Shown here: piece after piece, positions 9,443 through 24,888 of the stretch
Layout of the letters: every line of letters starts with the position of its first letter
Numbering within the stretch: the first letter of the stretch is position 1
NCBI GenBank assembly: GCA_000827205.1
Contig: KN832565.1
Location: forward strand, 374,000 to 437,999
Origin: Plicaturopsis crispa FD-325 SS-3
Taxonomy: Eukaryota; Basidiomycota; Agaricomycetes; Amylocorticiales; Amylocorticiaceae
Length of the DNA: 64,000 nt
Reading direction: 5' to 3'
The notes under the pieces: generated by a model
Told to the model about the DNA's origin: nothing
Seen by the model: the letters and a program-made list of their open reading frames with translations, nothing else
Databases searched by the model: none
Program-made: the position numbers and the translations under genes

Positions 9443-11664
9443 TCAGATAATGAACTTGAGATGGGTGTCCTGCGCGCGACGCCACAAAATCAGAGACCGA
9501 CAAATTTAGATGCCACACAGGGGGGAGGAGGAATACACGCACGATAGGATGGGAGCTAGACAGCTGCGGTTTCTGCCTGTACCGCTTCCCCAGGATCTCT
9601 CTCACGGAGAGAAGCAGACCCCTGTACGTCTGGTCGTGGTTCTGGCCTGCGTGCACACGAGGACATGAGCGGCGCACAAGGCCGGTGATAGGGGAAGGGA
9701 CGTACGGAGCGACTTGACGAAGGCGTTACTCATCGCACCCACGGCCACGCCCTCCGCAAAGGTGTCCGCACTAGTGCCGTCGTCCTTACACCCGGAGAAG
9801 GAGATCTGCGCATCGCATATTCTGGGTGAGCAGAGAAGGCGCAGCTGCGCAGGAAGGACATCACGTACGACATCTGCGAAGGCCCCTTTCTGGCGAAGAG
9901 ACTTGGCCGTGATATGTGTACCCTTCAGCCGTCCATTGGAATGATACTAGTACGGATTATTTCAGTGGCAGATCCATATAGTTGAGAGATGGAAGACTTG
10001 CGATGTAGGGAAGATCTGGAAGAATGCAGTTAGTGGCCATTCTATAAGTATGGAGAACGAGAATATGTACCTAGCGCGGTGCCGGAGTGGCAAGACTGAA
10101 AGTTAAAGCGATAAGTCGAACGAAAAGTGCGGATTGTAACGTGCAACTACTTACATCAAAAACCGCCTGGAACGGATCGCGTCAGCGTTGGCATACACGA
10201 CAATGAAACAAATTACGCACCGTCAAACGGCACCCTACTGGCAAGGGAGTGACCTGCGTTCATGGTCAGACACATCATACATGTCCGAGCAAGCATCATA
10301 CCATAACATCGTGCATTTCCTGGCGAAAGAACGGAATTAAGTCGAGACCACCACAACCGCAAAAAGAAACGCTCACGTCATCAGTTATATGGCCACGCTT
10401 CTTGAAATCGTACGGAAAAATAACTACACAGTTCGAAAAGTCAATCGGATAGTCGTTTGCGATGATATTCGCCAGTCGAACCTTCATCGTAACCGTCAGT
10501 TTCGTCTCCGTCGAGGTCTGGAGTTTGACCACCGTGCCCAGAGTCTAGTAAAACGCGTTAGCTGCATTATGAGGGTAACCGGAGGGTTGAAGTTCATGCG
10601 CACAGTGGAAAAACAGCGAATCGTGGCAGCGTGCGCCGGAGATTAGCCAGCGCATACCGTCTATGATGTTCCTCCTCGTCGGGAGCTGACGCGGATTGCT
10701 GGAGTCATCGGTAAGGAGGACTATATCGCCCTCCTTGTACCCGTAATGACCTGCCAGGGGATGCACGTCGGCAATTGCAGTGACGGGGAATACAAAAGGT
10801 GATGGACGCACGGATCAAGAAATTGCGCACGTTCTTTGCGTCGTTGATGCATCCTTTCAATTCGTGAGGCTGGCCGTGGTAGTTAATGCCGATCTGGGAG
10901 GTTTTCATACCGTCAAAACGCATCCTACTATATTCTTGCGACGCAAAGCACTCACACACAAGGCCTTTTTCCTTCCCGTCTAAAACGATGTTCGCGTTTC
11001 AGTAGTCTGTGTTTACCGCACGAAGGAAGAACTTACACATTTCGAGTATTGGAAATGTGGCATGGGCAGTGCCGAAGGAAGTGAGAGCTTCTGCACATAA
11101 TTGGTTCCGTGCGCAGGCGCATAGCTCTGGTGCTGGTACATGACATCCGCCGGGCGTGGCGCCTGCGTATGACTATGACTATGGTGGTGTTGGTGCTGGG
11201 GACGGTGCGATGTCTCGTTATGATGATGCGCGGAGCTAGTGTGGTGATGGCCAGAGCTCGTATGGTGGTGCCCCGAGCTGTGATGGTGTCCTGAGCTTAC
11301 ATGCTGATGTCCAGAGCTTACATGCTGATTTCCGCCGTGACTGTGGTGGTGGCGATGTTTAGTAAGCACATTGTGCTGCTGCTCGTGGTGGTGATGCTGG
11401 TGGCCCCCGCTGTGCGCTCGGGGCCGGATGTGCGGTAGAAACCCACGGGAGCCATCGGCCTCGGCGTGCGGTTGCGGACTGCGAGATTTGTTTAGTACCT
11501 AACGAAGAAGGTTAAAAATGCGCGCGAGCTGTATTTACGTGTGAGCCCGATGGACTGTTGGGGCGTGCTGCGGTCCAGAGCTGCTGTGAGCGCGGGGTCG
11601 AGGCTGCGGGGAATGCCCGTGGTGCGATGTGTGCACAGGCGGCGCGTCGGAATGAATGTACGGA
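9443..11664 (-). CDS. MCA1: Type I metacaspase with His-rich prodomain and many microexons
   Basis: Exons read on the minus strand: 11664-11539, 11498-11037, 10979-10956, 10893-10812, 10750-10604, 10544-10482, 10423-10377, 10319-10302, 10253-10221, 10166-10155, 10095-10071, 10015-10002, 9946-9706, 9646-9543 and 9469-9443 (stop). All junctions keep phase. Metacaspases are Arg/Lys-specific cysteine peptidases linked to stress, aggregate clearance and cell death. The catalytic His lies in HYSGHGGQ and the Cys in FDSCHSGTALDLP. Other family blocks are ALCIGINYHGQ, YKEGDIVLLTDD, DLDGDETDGYDE and SFSGCKDDGTSADT. The prodomain is rich in His, Ser and Gly instead of the usual Gln/Pro/Gly. The intron at 9947-10001 starts with GC. 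The first exon is not resolved: the frame stays open to 11664 with no ATG, so the start probably lies at 11700-11850. Confidence 0.85.
9947..10001 (-). other. GC-AG intron in the metacaspase gene
   Basis: The intron begins GCAAGT and ends CTAG (55 nt). Only this boundary joins DLPYI to YHSNGRLKGTHIT in phase. Using the GT two bases inside the donor sequence shifts the frame. Confidence 0.75.
11140..11400 (-). repeat. His-rich tandem coding repeat in the metacaspase prodomain
   Basis: On the minus strand the units SSGHHH, TSSGHHHTSS, SAHHH and SGHQHV repeat about six times, encoded by CAT/CAC-rich DNA with AGCTC(T/C) spacers. The repeat is imperfect in DNA and protein, consistent with slippage followed by drift. 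Confidence 0.75.
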
Positions 11665-16045
<4,381 letters not shown>

Positions 16046-16904
16046 AACAACTTGCAGCCGTTTATTCCCTGCACCGGTGTCCGAGTCTGGTCGGGAGACT
16101 GATGCATACCGACATATATACGATATTATTTGTTCGTACCTCACAATGTCCAAAACCGGACAAGCAACCGCCCTACCCAGCTATGAAAAACAGCCGTGCT
16201 CAACGCTGTCTGCAGAAACTTGGAGCTCCTGGTGGCGCGACGGTCGCGCGACAGGGCGGGACGTATCCCGTGCTGTATTTCAGAGACCACGTGGACCAAA
16301 ACACGAAGACTCGACGCGTGTTGCCGCTGTCGCATTTCTTGAACTTTTCCTGCCATAAAATCAGCTCCCCTGGTAATAGGAAATCTCGATTGAAAGGTTG
16401 ATAAACGCAATAGATGAAGGATTGTCTTCACGGTCTGCGTGAGTGCTAGATCGTCTTGTTCGTTGTTGAAAATCGACATTGACCATGCATAGACGGATCT
16501 TCATAGTGGTAGACACCAGGCTGGCAGTCATGCGGAGTACCTGCTTCCCATAGCGGGTGCACCTACTACCCTCTACCGCTTTGCTCGTATACCCTCTTCA
16601 AGTGATATAACGCGATCGGTTCACGACGCACTGAGTCCCTGACGCGCCCGCACCCAGAAGCTAACATTCTGTCCTCGCAGTCGTCGTAACTACTTCTCGA
16701 ATGCAGGTGAGCTGGCTATACGAAATCTTTCCATGCAATCCTCGTCTTGTTCAAATACGCCGCTACAAAAGACCGTCAAAGTGGCGCGCATTGGCGATTA
16801 TCAAGTTGGAATTCATAAGTAGACCGCGGTGCGCCACGATTTCCATTGAACCATCTTCCTGCCACCACCTTTCTTATTTCTCTCCCGCTGATTTTGCATC
16901 CAAA
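16046..16904. other. Intergenic region, promoter of the first amylase
   Basis: About 860 bases. Short frames on both strands around 16100-16480 carry no domain signal. The last 200 bases are pyrimidine-rich, as is common before fungal start codons. Confidence 0.5.
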
Positions 16905-18965
16905 ATGGTCCTGCTGACCTTTCTCGCTCCTTTGGTTCTAGTCGTGCCCGTCGCATTCGCGGCGTCTGCTGAGGAGTGGCAAAGCAGATCAATCTACCAG
17001 GTCAGTCGAACCAAAATCGTGCACGCTCACTGCTCACGGCATAGTTTCACCACAATCCCCCGCACAGCTCATCACGGACAGGTTTGCGACTACCGACGAC
17101 AAGGGCGTGCCATGCGACACGAACGAACGCGCGTACTGCGGCGGATCCTGGAAGGGCATCACAAACCACCTCGACTACATCCAGGACATGGGGTTCGACG
17201 CGGTCTGGATATCTCCCGTATCCGCCAACATCGAGGGAAACATCACTGGCACCGGCCAGGCCTTCCACGGGTGAGCTTCACGCCGCATCGAGCGGGCGTG
17301 CAGAGACTAACCACGCGTCTGCCAGATACTGGACGGAGGACATCTCGCGCCTGAACGATCACTTCGGGACGGCCGCTGACCTCCAGAACCTGAGCTCCTC
17401 GCTGCACTCGCGCGGGATGTACCTGATGTTCGACGTCGTCGTGAACCACCTCGCGGGGTCCTCTCTCCCGAACCTGAACTACAGCGCGTTCGGCCCGCTC
17501 GCGAACGCGTCGCTGTTCCACCCGGAGTGCTGGATCGTGTTTAGCCCGGACACGGACAACACGAACCAGACGCAGGTCGAGCAGTGCTGGCTCGGGGACA
17601 AGAACCTGCCGCTGGCGGATCTGAACACGGAGGACCCGGCGGTGGTGTCGACTATGTACCAGTGGATCCAGGGGTTGATAAAGACGTACGATGTGGACGG
17701 CGTGCGGATTGACACCGTGAAGCATATCCGCAAGGATTTCTGGCCGGGGTTCACCGAGGCGGCGGGCGTGTTCACGATTGGAGAGGTATGCTCGCCGGAT
17801 TAGTATCTCACCTAAGAACCAATACTGACATGCTCGATGCAGGTATTCAGCAACGAGACCGAATATGTCGCGCCGTGGACTGGTGAGTTCCCTTGTCGTT
17901 GCCCTGGTTTTGTGTGTGCTCACCGCATGCGCAGAGGGCTTGAGCGCCGTTCTCGACTACCCGGGGTACTTCGCGATGGCGCAGGCGTTCTCGTCGACGA
18001 AGGGAAACATCTCGTCGCTGATCGAGATCACGAGCAACACGCAGAGCAGCTACTCCAAGGGCGCGTTCATGACGGGTTCGTTCATGTCGAACCACGACCA
18101 GCCGCGGTTCATGTCGATGACCCAAGACGCGTCGGTGGGTGCTTTTGCGAATGCCCCGCGAGATACAGACATCTAACCATGCGCATTAGCTCATACAAAA
18201 TGCATTGACCTGGCCTTTTGTGCATGATTCTATCCCAATCCTGTATTATGGTGAGCTGATTTTGTTACACAAGCGGCGTGGTGGAAGTAATACTGACGTT
18301 GTGCTTTAGGCGAAGAGCAGGGATATCAAGGCGGCTCCGATCCTTATAACCGTGAAGCGTACGTTGACCGTGCGATTGCTGTAGCGTCCGAGGCTGAGCG
18401 TGCTATTGTGTAGTTTGTGGCTGTCGGCCTACGTCGCGAACAAGACGAAAGTCGAGTACGTCAAGACACTGAACACGATCCGTAAAACCGCGATGGGCGC
18501 AAACGGCTCCTTCCTCACGACGTCGGTACGTTCCGCTCCCGCTCATCCTTACAAAAGCATACAATGATGCACGAGCAGATGGAGTTCATCCCGCAGACCA
18601 ACACCGCGCTGATGGCGATCTCAAAGCCGCCTCTAGTCGCGCTCTTCGCAAACGTCGGCGTCAACGACACGAGCGGCGCGGCGTGGACGCTCCCCGCGGG
18701 GACCTTCCGCGCGAGCGAGCCGGTCGTCGACGTGCTCACGTGCAACGCGATGATGGCGGACGGGAGCGGCGGGATGGTCGTGCAGGCGCACATGGGCCAG
18801 CCGCAGGTGATCATGGCGGGCGCAACGCTGAGCAAGACGGGAAAGCTGTGCCCGGATAAGGCGACGGAGAAGTATGCGACGGGCGGCGGGATGGTGGGGA
18901 GGAGCGTCTCGTGGGTGGTGACGGGCGGGGCGCTCGCGTTTGGGCTTGCGAAAGTGCTTTCTTGA
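16905..18965 (+). CDS. Secreted, probably GPI-anchored GH13 alpha-amylase (active type)
   Basis: About eight to nine exons from ATG 16905 to the TGA ending at 18965. A signal peptide (MVLLTFLAPLVLVVPVAFA) precedes AEEWQSRSIYQ, the normal start of a fungal alpha-amylase barrel. GH13 signatures are all present: DVVVNH (region I), DGVRIDTVKH with the nucleophile Asp (region II, codon 17711-17713), FTIGE with the acid/base Glu (region III) and SNHDQPR with the third Asp (region IV). The C-terminus ends in a short hydrophobic stretch (SWVVTGGALAFGLAKVLS) with no charged tail, typical of a GPI-anchor signal. Such enzymes in fungi act on alpha-1,4-glucans at the cell surface or in cell-wall synthesis; starch hydrolysis versus glucanotransfer cannot be told apart here. 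A paralogue lies at 34258. Confidence 0.9.
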
Positions 18966-20977
18966 GTGCCTTCTTCCACGATGGCGGTCTGTCTTGCGTG
19001 GATGTGGATGGGATTTGGACTGTTTATTGCGATGGAATTAGCCCGCATTTATTACTTGGTACCTTTGTACGCACCATGTACTCGTTGATTTGTAGCCATT
19101 ATTAAGTTCGATTTTCTTTTCCATTAGGGCAAGACGGACACTGCTACTTTGAATACTTTCTCGGTACTGTCGAGCAATTCGGACATCTGTGGCAACTCTT
19201 CAGGAAGTTTGGGATCTTTTAAATTGCCATTGGCACGGAGGGGAGCGGGAACGGTGTGAACATGGCGTTTCGATGATCTTATGCACCTAGTAAACGCGAA
19301 AATGTTTGGAAACTGTCGGAGAGGCAGCGTATAGTGCAGCGTGCTCGGAGAAAACAGAAATTGAGAGACACAAGAAAGACGTTTCCGCTTTCCTTCCTTC
19401 CGCCACCATCTGGTCGGGCCGACTCGACGCTCCTTCCGTCCATATCATTGCACACGCATACGGCAACCAGTCCTACTTATGTTTGCATTATACGTCTGCA
19501 AACGCGTAGTCTTTCTCTATCTTCTCGGTTCTCCAAGTCGCGTGCCAATGCGAATAGTTCAAGTCGGAGCGACGACGCGTCGACGCGAACACACACCAGG
19601 CGACTCATTGTGAAGACCAGGCGACTCTGAATCCTTGCGAACATCCGGTCCAAACACATTCACAGTCACGCTCGTGTACATCGATAAAACCTTGGCAGAG
19701 GCCCTCGGATGGGACGCGCAGGTCGGGCCCGAAGGCGTGAGGCTGACGCTCAGTGGGTGGTCGCCGGGCCCCGGCTTACTTTGCCATTGCGCGCACGGGC
19801 TCCGATAGCGGTGCGCACTTTTGCTTTTTGACTCGGCGGATCATTGTGTAGCTTATTCCGTTCCGGTGACGGGGATGGATCGTCTTGCGGGAGGCATGGT
19901 GGAAAGCAGCCGGCACCCGAAGGTGCAGCAAGTCCTGATACCTCAAGGACAATTGAGTCTATGTACTAGCTTCAGGTGTGCTAGCCGCTCTCCCTGTCAT
20001 GCATATGTGTCGGCGCTTACTGGATTGCGGGTAACCTTGCCAGCCATCGCAATAGGTCTGCTCGGGTCTAACTCTAAGCAAGCAAGCGGATGTGCGGCAC
20101 GCCAGAGAGCATATTTACCCTGGCATGGATAACGGGGCGTTGGTCCAATGTTCACCGTCCGTGCAATCTGTAATCGGCGTCGCGCTCCGCCAAGCGCCGG
20201 TGATCTGCGTCCCGCGGCTGCTTGAACTTCGACAATCCCTCGACCTTGGAAGCAGTTGGGCATTTGAAATGCCTCGATTAGAGAAGCAGCGTCATAATGA
20301 ATTTCGCTAATGAAATGTTTATGTCCACGTTCGATACGCGTTACTGCACTTCGCGCCACCGTCACCCATCGCACATCTTCACTCCAGCTCTCCCGCTCTC
20401 CCGCGAACGGCGGCTTCAAGTTGCGACTACAACTCATTCACAGGCTCCAACATCAGATGTGGCGGGAGGTGTGTGAAAACCGTCGACTTGTCACTGTGCG
20501 GTGGACCTGAAACACAGACAGCGGTTACATACAGAATACAGTGCCTGGCAAGATGTACAAATACCCCCTCCCCTGGGCGACTGTGCTCTCCAACAGAATT
20601 GCAAGAAGCAGGGCATCCGGCACCGAGCGTAGGCGTTGACCGTGAAACGCCGTACCATAGTTTATCGGGCTGAACGCCCGCGCCAGGTAAGGTCCTCAAG
20701 CTTGAGCTTTCTGTGCCCCCCTCCATGTACACTCCCCACTCAACGTTTCAACCCTGGCTCAAACCTGTACACTCTATCCTGTCGTCCGTGAGACAATTAA
20801 TTGTGTAACTGCGATACCGCCAGGGACCGCACCCATTAGTTTTGCGAAAGAAAACACGATGCGAAATCGAAGATGTCCAAAAGTAGTAGGTGCTTTATTA
20901 CAAGTGGCTCTTCTGAATCGCCTGATCGCCAACTTTCCTCCTCTGCGCTTGACCCGCGCTCCTTGTTCTTGACCGCC
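18966..20977. other. Intergenic region, 2 kb
   Basis: No supported gene. The longest frame is minus 19997-20437 (146 codons) without domain or splice support. It should contain the amylase 3' UTR and the promoter of the gene at 20978. Confidence 0.45.
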
Positions 20978-22399
20978 ATGTCGCCTACTGAACTCGTAGT
21001 CGTCGAGGTCGCCAGCGTCGAGGAGAGGGTCCTTGCCTGCCCGTCGTCTCCATCGACGTCTACCGAGCCCGAGCCCGAGCTTGAGCGCATCGTGCGCTTC
21101 GACAGCGAATGTGTCCTTATCCCCCAATCGCAGGCGCAGGCGAGGAGACCGCGCATGATCACAAAATCATACTCGCTGCCGTTGTGGAAGAAGAAGGAGA
21201 AAGCCGGGAGCGCAGTGTCCGACACCGAGCTCGACAGCCCCGACGACACCCACGTCGTCTTCAAGGTCCCCGTCCCCAGGTACGCCCTTGCACACTTGAC
21301 GCCGGTTTCACCTACTGACGCCTGCTGCAGCTTCATGTCGCGCACCCGCTCGATCTCGCGAGGCCACGCGCCCTCTCCCGTGGAGAGCAGCCCCCGCCCG
21401 CTGTCCCCGTGCCTGGTGTACCGGAGCCCGCACGAAAGCCCCACGAAGCGCCTCCCCCGCCGCCCGTCCCTGCCCACGCCCCTCCGCGACGACGCCGTCA
21501 CCGTGCCCCTGCGCCAGTGCTGCATAGACTGCATGCCGATCACAGAGGAGTCCCTTAGGGAGGGCGAGGAGTGGAAGGAGAAGTTCTCGCGCGGCGCACG
21601 GAGAAGGCGCAGCGCGAGTCTTGGTGCGGGGCCCAGTGTAGACGCGGCGGCGGTGTTCCACGGCGGGATCGTGATCAACGTCGACGAGGTCGACAAGCGC
21701 CGCAAGTCCCAGGACTTCTCGGACGACGGCCGCCGCAGATCCGGCGAGGCGCATCTCGTGCACCACGCCCCCGCCCCCGCAGCTGACATTCCGCAGCCGG
21801 AGCTGCCGCCCGCGTCGCCCATCGAGGAGGAGGACGAGGATCAGCTGTTCCCGCTCCCGTCTCCTCGCAGGACGCCGACCCCATCGCCCACCGCGACCCC
21901 AAACGGCTCGACGCCGTGCCTCGCCCACCGCGGCTCGCGTGACAGCCTCTCGCAGCTGCTCGGCGACGGGACTGGCTCCGATGATTCGGGCGGCAGCGCG
22001 GGGAAGGGCCGGTGCAGCCGCGGGCTGCTCACGCCCGACGCGTCGCCGTCGCTGTCCCAGTACAGCCCCTCGGCGTGCAGAGGCGTGTCCTCGAACCCGC
22101 GCCGCTCGCCCTCGCCGACCTGCAACAGCTCGCAGCTCCCGACGCCCATGCCCTCGCCATCCCTCCCGCCGTCCCTCTCGCGCAGGTCCTCACACACGCA
22201 CTCGCACCGACATGAGGGCTCCGCGTCCTCGACGGCGACGTACGACCCGCCCGCGTCGCCGACGCCGACGCCCCACGCACTGAAGATGCACCGCCGGCGG
22301 TCGTTCAGCATCCCGTTCATGAAGGCCGCAGACATCCTCAAGGGCGTGACCGCGATCAGCGGCAGCACCGCCGGCAGCGCGTTTACCCCCGGTGTATAA
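20978..22399 (+). CDS. Ser/Pro-rich low-complexity protein of unknown function
   Basis: Two exons, 20978-21279 and 21331-22399, encode about 456 residues. The 51-nt intron has a GTACGC donor, a CTGAC branch-like site and a GCAG acceptor; since 51 is divisible by three, the frame would also stay open if it were retained. The protein is rich in Ser, Pro and Arg, with basic-Ser motifs such as KSYSLPLWKKK, SRTRSISRG, RRRRSASLG and HRRRSFSIPF that resemble kinase or 14-3-3 sites. Repeated PTPSPT, PTPTP and SPSPT stretches suggest an unstructured, possibly phosphorylated protein. The central MPITEESLREGEEWKEKFS looks like a short helix and may be the conserved core. No domain is recognised. An in-frame ATG at 20873 would add 35 residues. 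Confidence 0.6.
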   Translation: MSPTELVVVEVASVEERVLACPSSPSTSTEPEPELERIVRFDSECVLIPQSQAQARRPRMITKSYSLPLWKKKEKAGSAVSDTELDSPDDTHVVFKVPVPRYALAHLTPVSPTDACCSFMSRTRSISRGHAPSPVESSPRPLSPCLVYRSPHESPTKRLPRRPSLPTPLRDDAVTVPLRQCCIDCMPITEESLREGEEWKEKFSRGARRRRSASLGAGPSVDAAAVFHGGIVINVDEVDKRRKSQDFSDDGRRRSGEAHLVHHAPAPAADIPQPELPPASPIEEEDEDQLFPLPSPRRTPTPSPTATPNGSTPCLAHRGSRDSLSQLLGDGTGSDDSGGSAGKGRCSRGLLTPDASPSLSQYSPSACRGVSSNPRRSPSPTCNSSQLPTPMPSPSLPPSLSRRSSHTHSHRHEGSASSTATYDPPASPTPTPHALKMHRRRSFSIPFMKAADILKGVTAISGSTAGSAFTPGV

Positions 22400-23083
22400 T
22401 CCGCCCCCCCTCCCCCCATACTTCGCTTTCTCAAAAACAGACCGCTGCATTTGACTTGGTCATACCCGTGTACCCATATATTATTCCCCGGCTCGTACAT
22501 ACCATACCATACTGCACATATCCTCATTAGTTCTCCTCCTTCGCTTTCTTGTCGCCTATATCAGCCAGCCCCTTCGCATTTCGCATCCGGTCGTTACTGC
22601 CATCCGTCTCTTTTTTTTGGAATTTCTCATTATCATTTCTCTTAACAGTGTACTGTACCACTAGCATATTTTGTGTCTTGTCGATACACGTTGTAATGCA
22701 TTCACTCAGCATACTCTACGTGCATAACCTGCCGAAACAAATAGACGCAAACATAGTATTGTCCTCACGCAACTGTTAATGACAAACATGGACAAATAGT
22801 AATCCTCCACCTTGTCCAATGTCCTCCACCTCTTGTTGTCTGTAACGGTTACTGTACTATAATATACCAGTCAGCATTACTAGTTCAAGTTGTCATTTCA
22901 ATCAACATTGCAACGTTCATCGACAAGTTGAATCAAGGCGATTTTCTCTATGTCGACCCTCCAGCAGCGCCAGACGATACACTTAATACCCTTCGGAGCC
23001 CATTGGACAATGGATAGTGTTACAACTTACGCCATCGTATCAGTCCACTCATCTCATGAGCCTTTGGCGTGCTGTCTACTGCA
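22400..23083. other. Spacer before the DNA-element cluster
   Basis: About 680 AT-rich bases with no convincing gene; it is bounded on the right by the TA that flanks the older element at 23086. Confidence 0.5.
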
Positions 23084-23085
23084 TA

Positions 23086-23614
23086 CACGGCTATCCCGGT
23101 TTCCTTTGGAAACTAGATGGCTGCCAATTATCTGTCCCTCGGTGGACGTCCTTTGGAATCTAACTGGTCAGGCAGATAGCTGACAGCACGAGATGTATCT
23201 CTGGATTCCAATGAATGGCCAGCTGTAATTCTATGGCGATCACCGCGTGATTTCAGGTGTCATCAGCTCGATTTCCGTAGCGGTTGGTGAATCACTTTGC
23301 ACTCTCACAATATCTCCCCGTTTTGCTCTGCACAACTCCTGTAATTGTATGCGGTCAAATGATATTTATTGTAGCCTTATGCACACGATAAAGTGAACGA
23401 AAACCTCGCTACAAAAGTTCCTCGGTTGCGTTAAGCAGCGTTGATCTCGCGCTGATGGCCCATTTGATGTGAGGGGCTGGCAGTCTTTGGAGTTCAACGG
23501 GCCGTTAGCTGCTGCCAGAGGGCTGCCAAACCTCTACTTTCCAAAGGAAAAGCCATATGGATTCCAAAAAAATACAAAATCATCTAGTTTCCAAAGAAAA
23601 CCGGGATGGCCGTG
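23086..23614. mobile_element. Older non-autonomous DNA element (element A)
   Basis: The ends CACGGCTATCCCGGTTT (23086 onward) and the reverse complement of the sequence ending at 23614 match over about 35 bases with three mismatches, and both are flanked by TA (23084-23085, 23615-23616). The motif TTTGGAA or its complement recurs at both ends (near 23101, 23151, 23203, 23485, 23539, 23559 and 23588), which looks like subterminal transposase-binding repeats. There is no coding capacity. Superfamily is uncertain; TA flanks fit Tc1/mariner. Confidence 0.6.
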
Positions 23615-23616
23615 TA

Positions 23617-23852
23617 CCGTGGCCAGGGAGTCCAAGGTTAGATTTTCAATTTCCGACGCGCGACTTTCGTTTTTGAAGTTTTGGGCGTTTGCACCTCCTC
23701 GGTATTTACCACAAATACATCGATTTTTTCGGTGTCCAGGGCCTCCTAGACGTCGTAGGTACTCCCTCTGAGGCGCAAATGTCGTGAAAGGCGCCGGAAA
23801 GAGCGGGAGGAGGCGATATTGCCCTTGACAAGATTCTTAGACTCGTGGGAAA
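23617..23852 (+). repeat. Left 236-bp inverted repeat of element B
   Basis: Identical to the reverse complement of 24061-24296. The match ends at GGGAAA on the inner side. Confidence 0.9.
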
Positions 23853-24060
23853 CCAGTCCGCACGACGCGTTGTGGCGCGACGGTAGGTAGTACAAAAGCT
23901 CATCGTTTCTCGCAACTCAGAGGTCATATGAGGATTTTTTCCCCTTGGATGACACTGACAGTCCCTCCAAGTGACTACCCTCGAAGATGAAGAGGACTCA
24001 AGCCGTATTTGTGCTAGAATGAACGGAATGTAGAGGCATTGCACGAAAAGGAAATAATAT

Positions 24061-24296
24061 TTTCCCACGAGTCTAAGAATCTTGTCAAGGGCAATATCGC
24101 CTCCTCCCGCTCTTTCCGGCGCCTTTCACGACATTTGCGCCTCAGAGGGAGTACCTACGACGTCTAGGAGGCCCTGGACACCGAAAAAATCGATGTATTT
24201 GTGGTAAATACCGAGGAGGTGCAAACGCCCAAAACTTCAAAAACGAAAGTCGCGCGTCGGAAATTGAAAATCTAACCTTGGACTCCCTGGCCACGG
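24061..24296 (-). repeat. Right 236-bp inverted repeat of element B
   Basis: Inverted partner of 23617-23852, ending at the right TA. Confidence 0.9.
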
Positions 24297-24298
24297 TA

Positions 24299-24837
24299 AC
24301 TGCAGTGGTCGAACGTGTAGCGCGATGGTGACATATTTCAATTTGCCTTCTCAATGTGCCAAGGAGCACACTGGGACTCGGGAGCACATGTCGAGCAAAG
24401 AGCTTGCTTGCGTGCCCGAAGCCGGGTATCCGATTATTTAGTTAATTCTCCTGCTACAGTATGGGCAAGCAAGGTTTAGCAAGGTTTCTGCTGGCGCAAA
24501 TGCAACGGTCCTTGGTTCGTCAAATGACCGCAGGATGAAACAAAACAGGCTTCCAAAAGTTGTCCGAAAATGCGAGGAATGCACGAGGAATGGAGCAATT
24601 TTCGACTCATGACTTGCTCATGACCGTCCCGCCCTCCAAATTCCGTTTCGCCGTCCTTTCCTACCTTGCGTCCTGCTTTCAACTGGTAAAAGTGGTACCT
24701 AAACGCTGCCCATATGCTCCGTCCGCCAGCCGACTATACGCGCACAGATGACAGGATGCTGACCAAGCCGGCGAAAACGCCATCCTTTCGCGATCTCTGC
24801 GGGTGGCTGACTGCCAGTTTCCTGACAAGCGAGCTGG
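24299..24837. other. Intergenic region, promoter side of CYS3
   Basis: About 540 bases without a supported gene between element B and the TATA box of CYS3. Short overlapping frames only. Confidence 0.5.
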
Positions 24838-24845
24838 TATAAAAA
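24838..24845 (+). promoter_or_regulatory. TATA box of the cystathionine gamma-lyase gene
   Basis: TATAAAAA lies 51 bases upstream of the ATG at 24889. Confidence 0.55.
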
Positions 24846-24888
24846 TCTACGTAGCTGGCACCGTTCGCCATTCACAAACCACCTCAAA

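Larger units (their letters stand above)
23617..24296. mobile_element. Young foldback DNA element with identical 236-bp arms (element B)
   Basis: The arms 23617-23852 and 24061-24296 are perfect reverse complements as far as I can read them. The tips are CCGTGGCCAGGGAGTCCAAGG and its complement, and TA flanks both sides (23615-23616, 24297-24298). The 208-base centre has no transposase-like frame. Identical arms imply recent insertion or recent gene conversion. A TA target and long arms fit a Tc1/mariner-type miniature element. Its left TA is also the right flank of element A, so B sits exactly on A's terminal TA. Confidence 0.85.

Noticed and set aside
20836-21822. Minus-strand frame of 328 codons opposite the Ser/Pro-rich gene
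   Set aside because: The plus strand has a longer frame, a plausible intron and a conserved-looking basic C-terminus. The minus frame has none of these.
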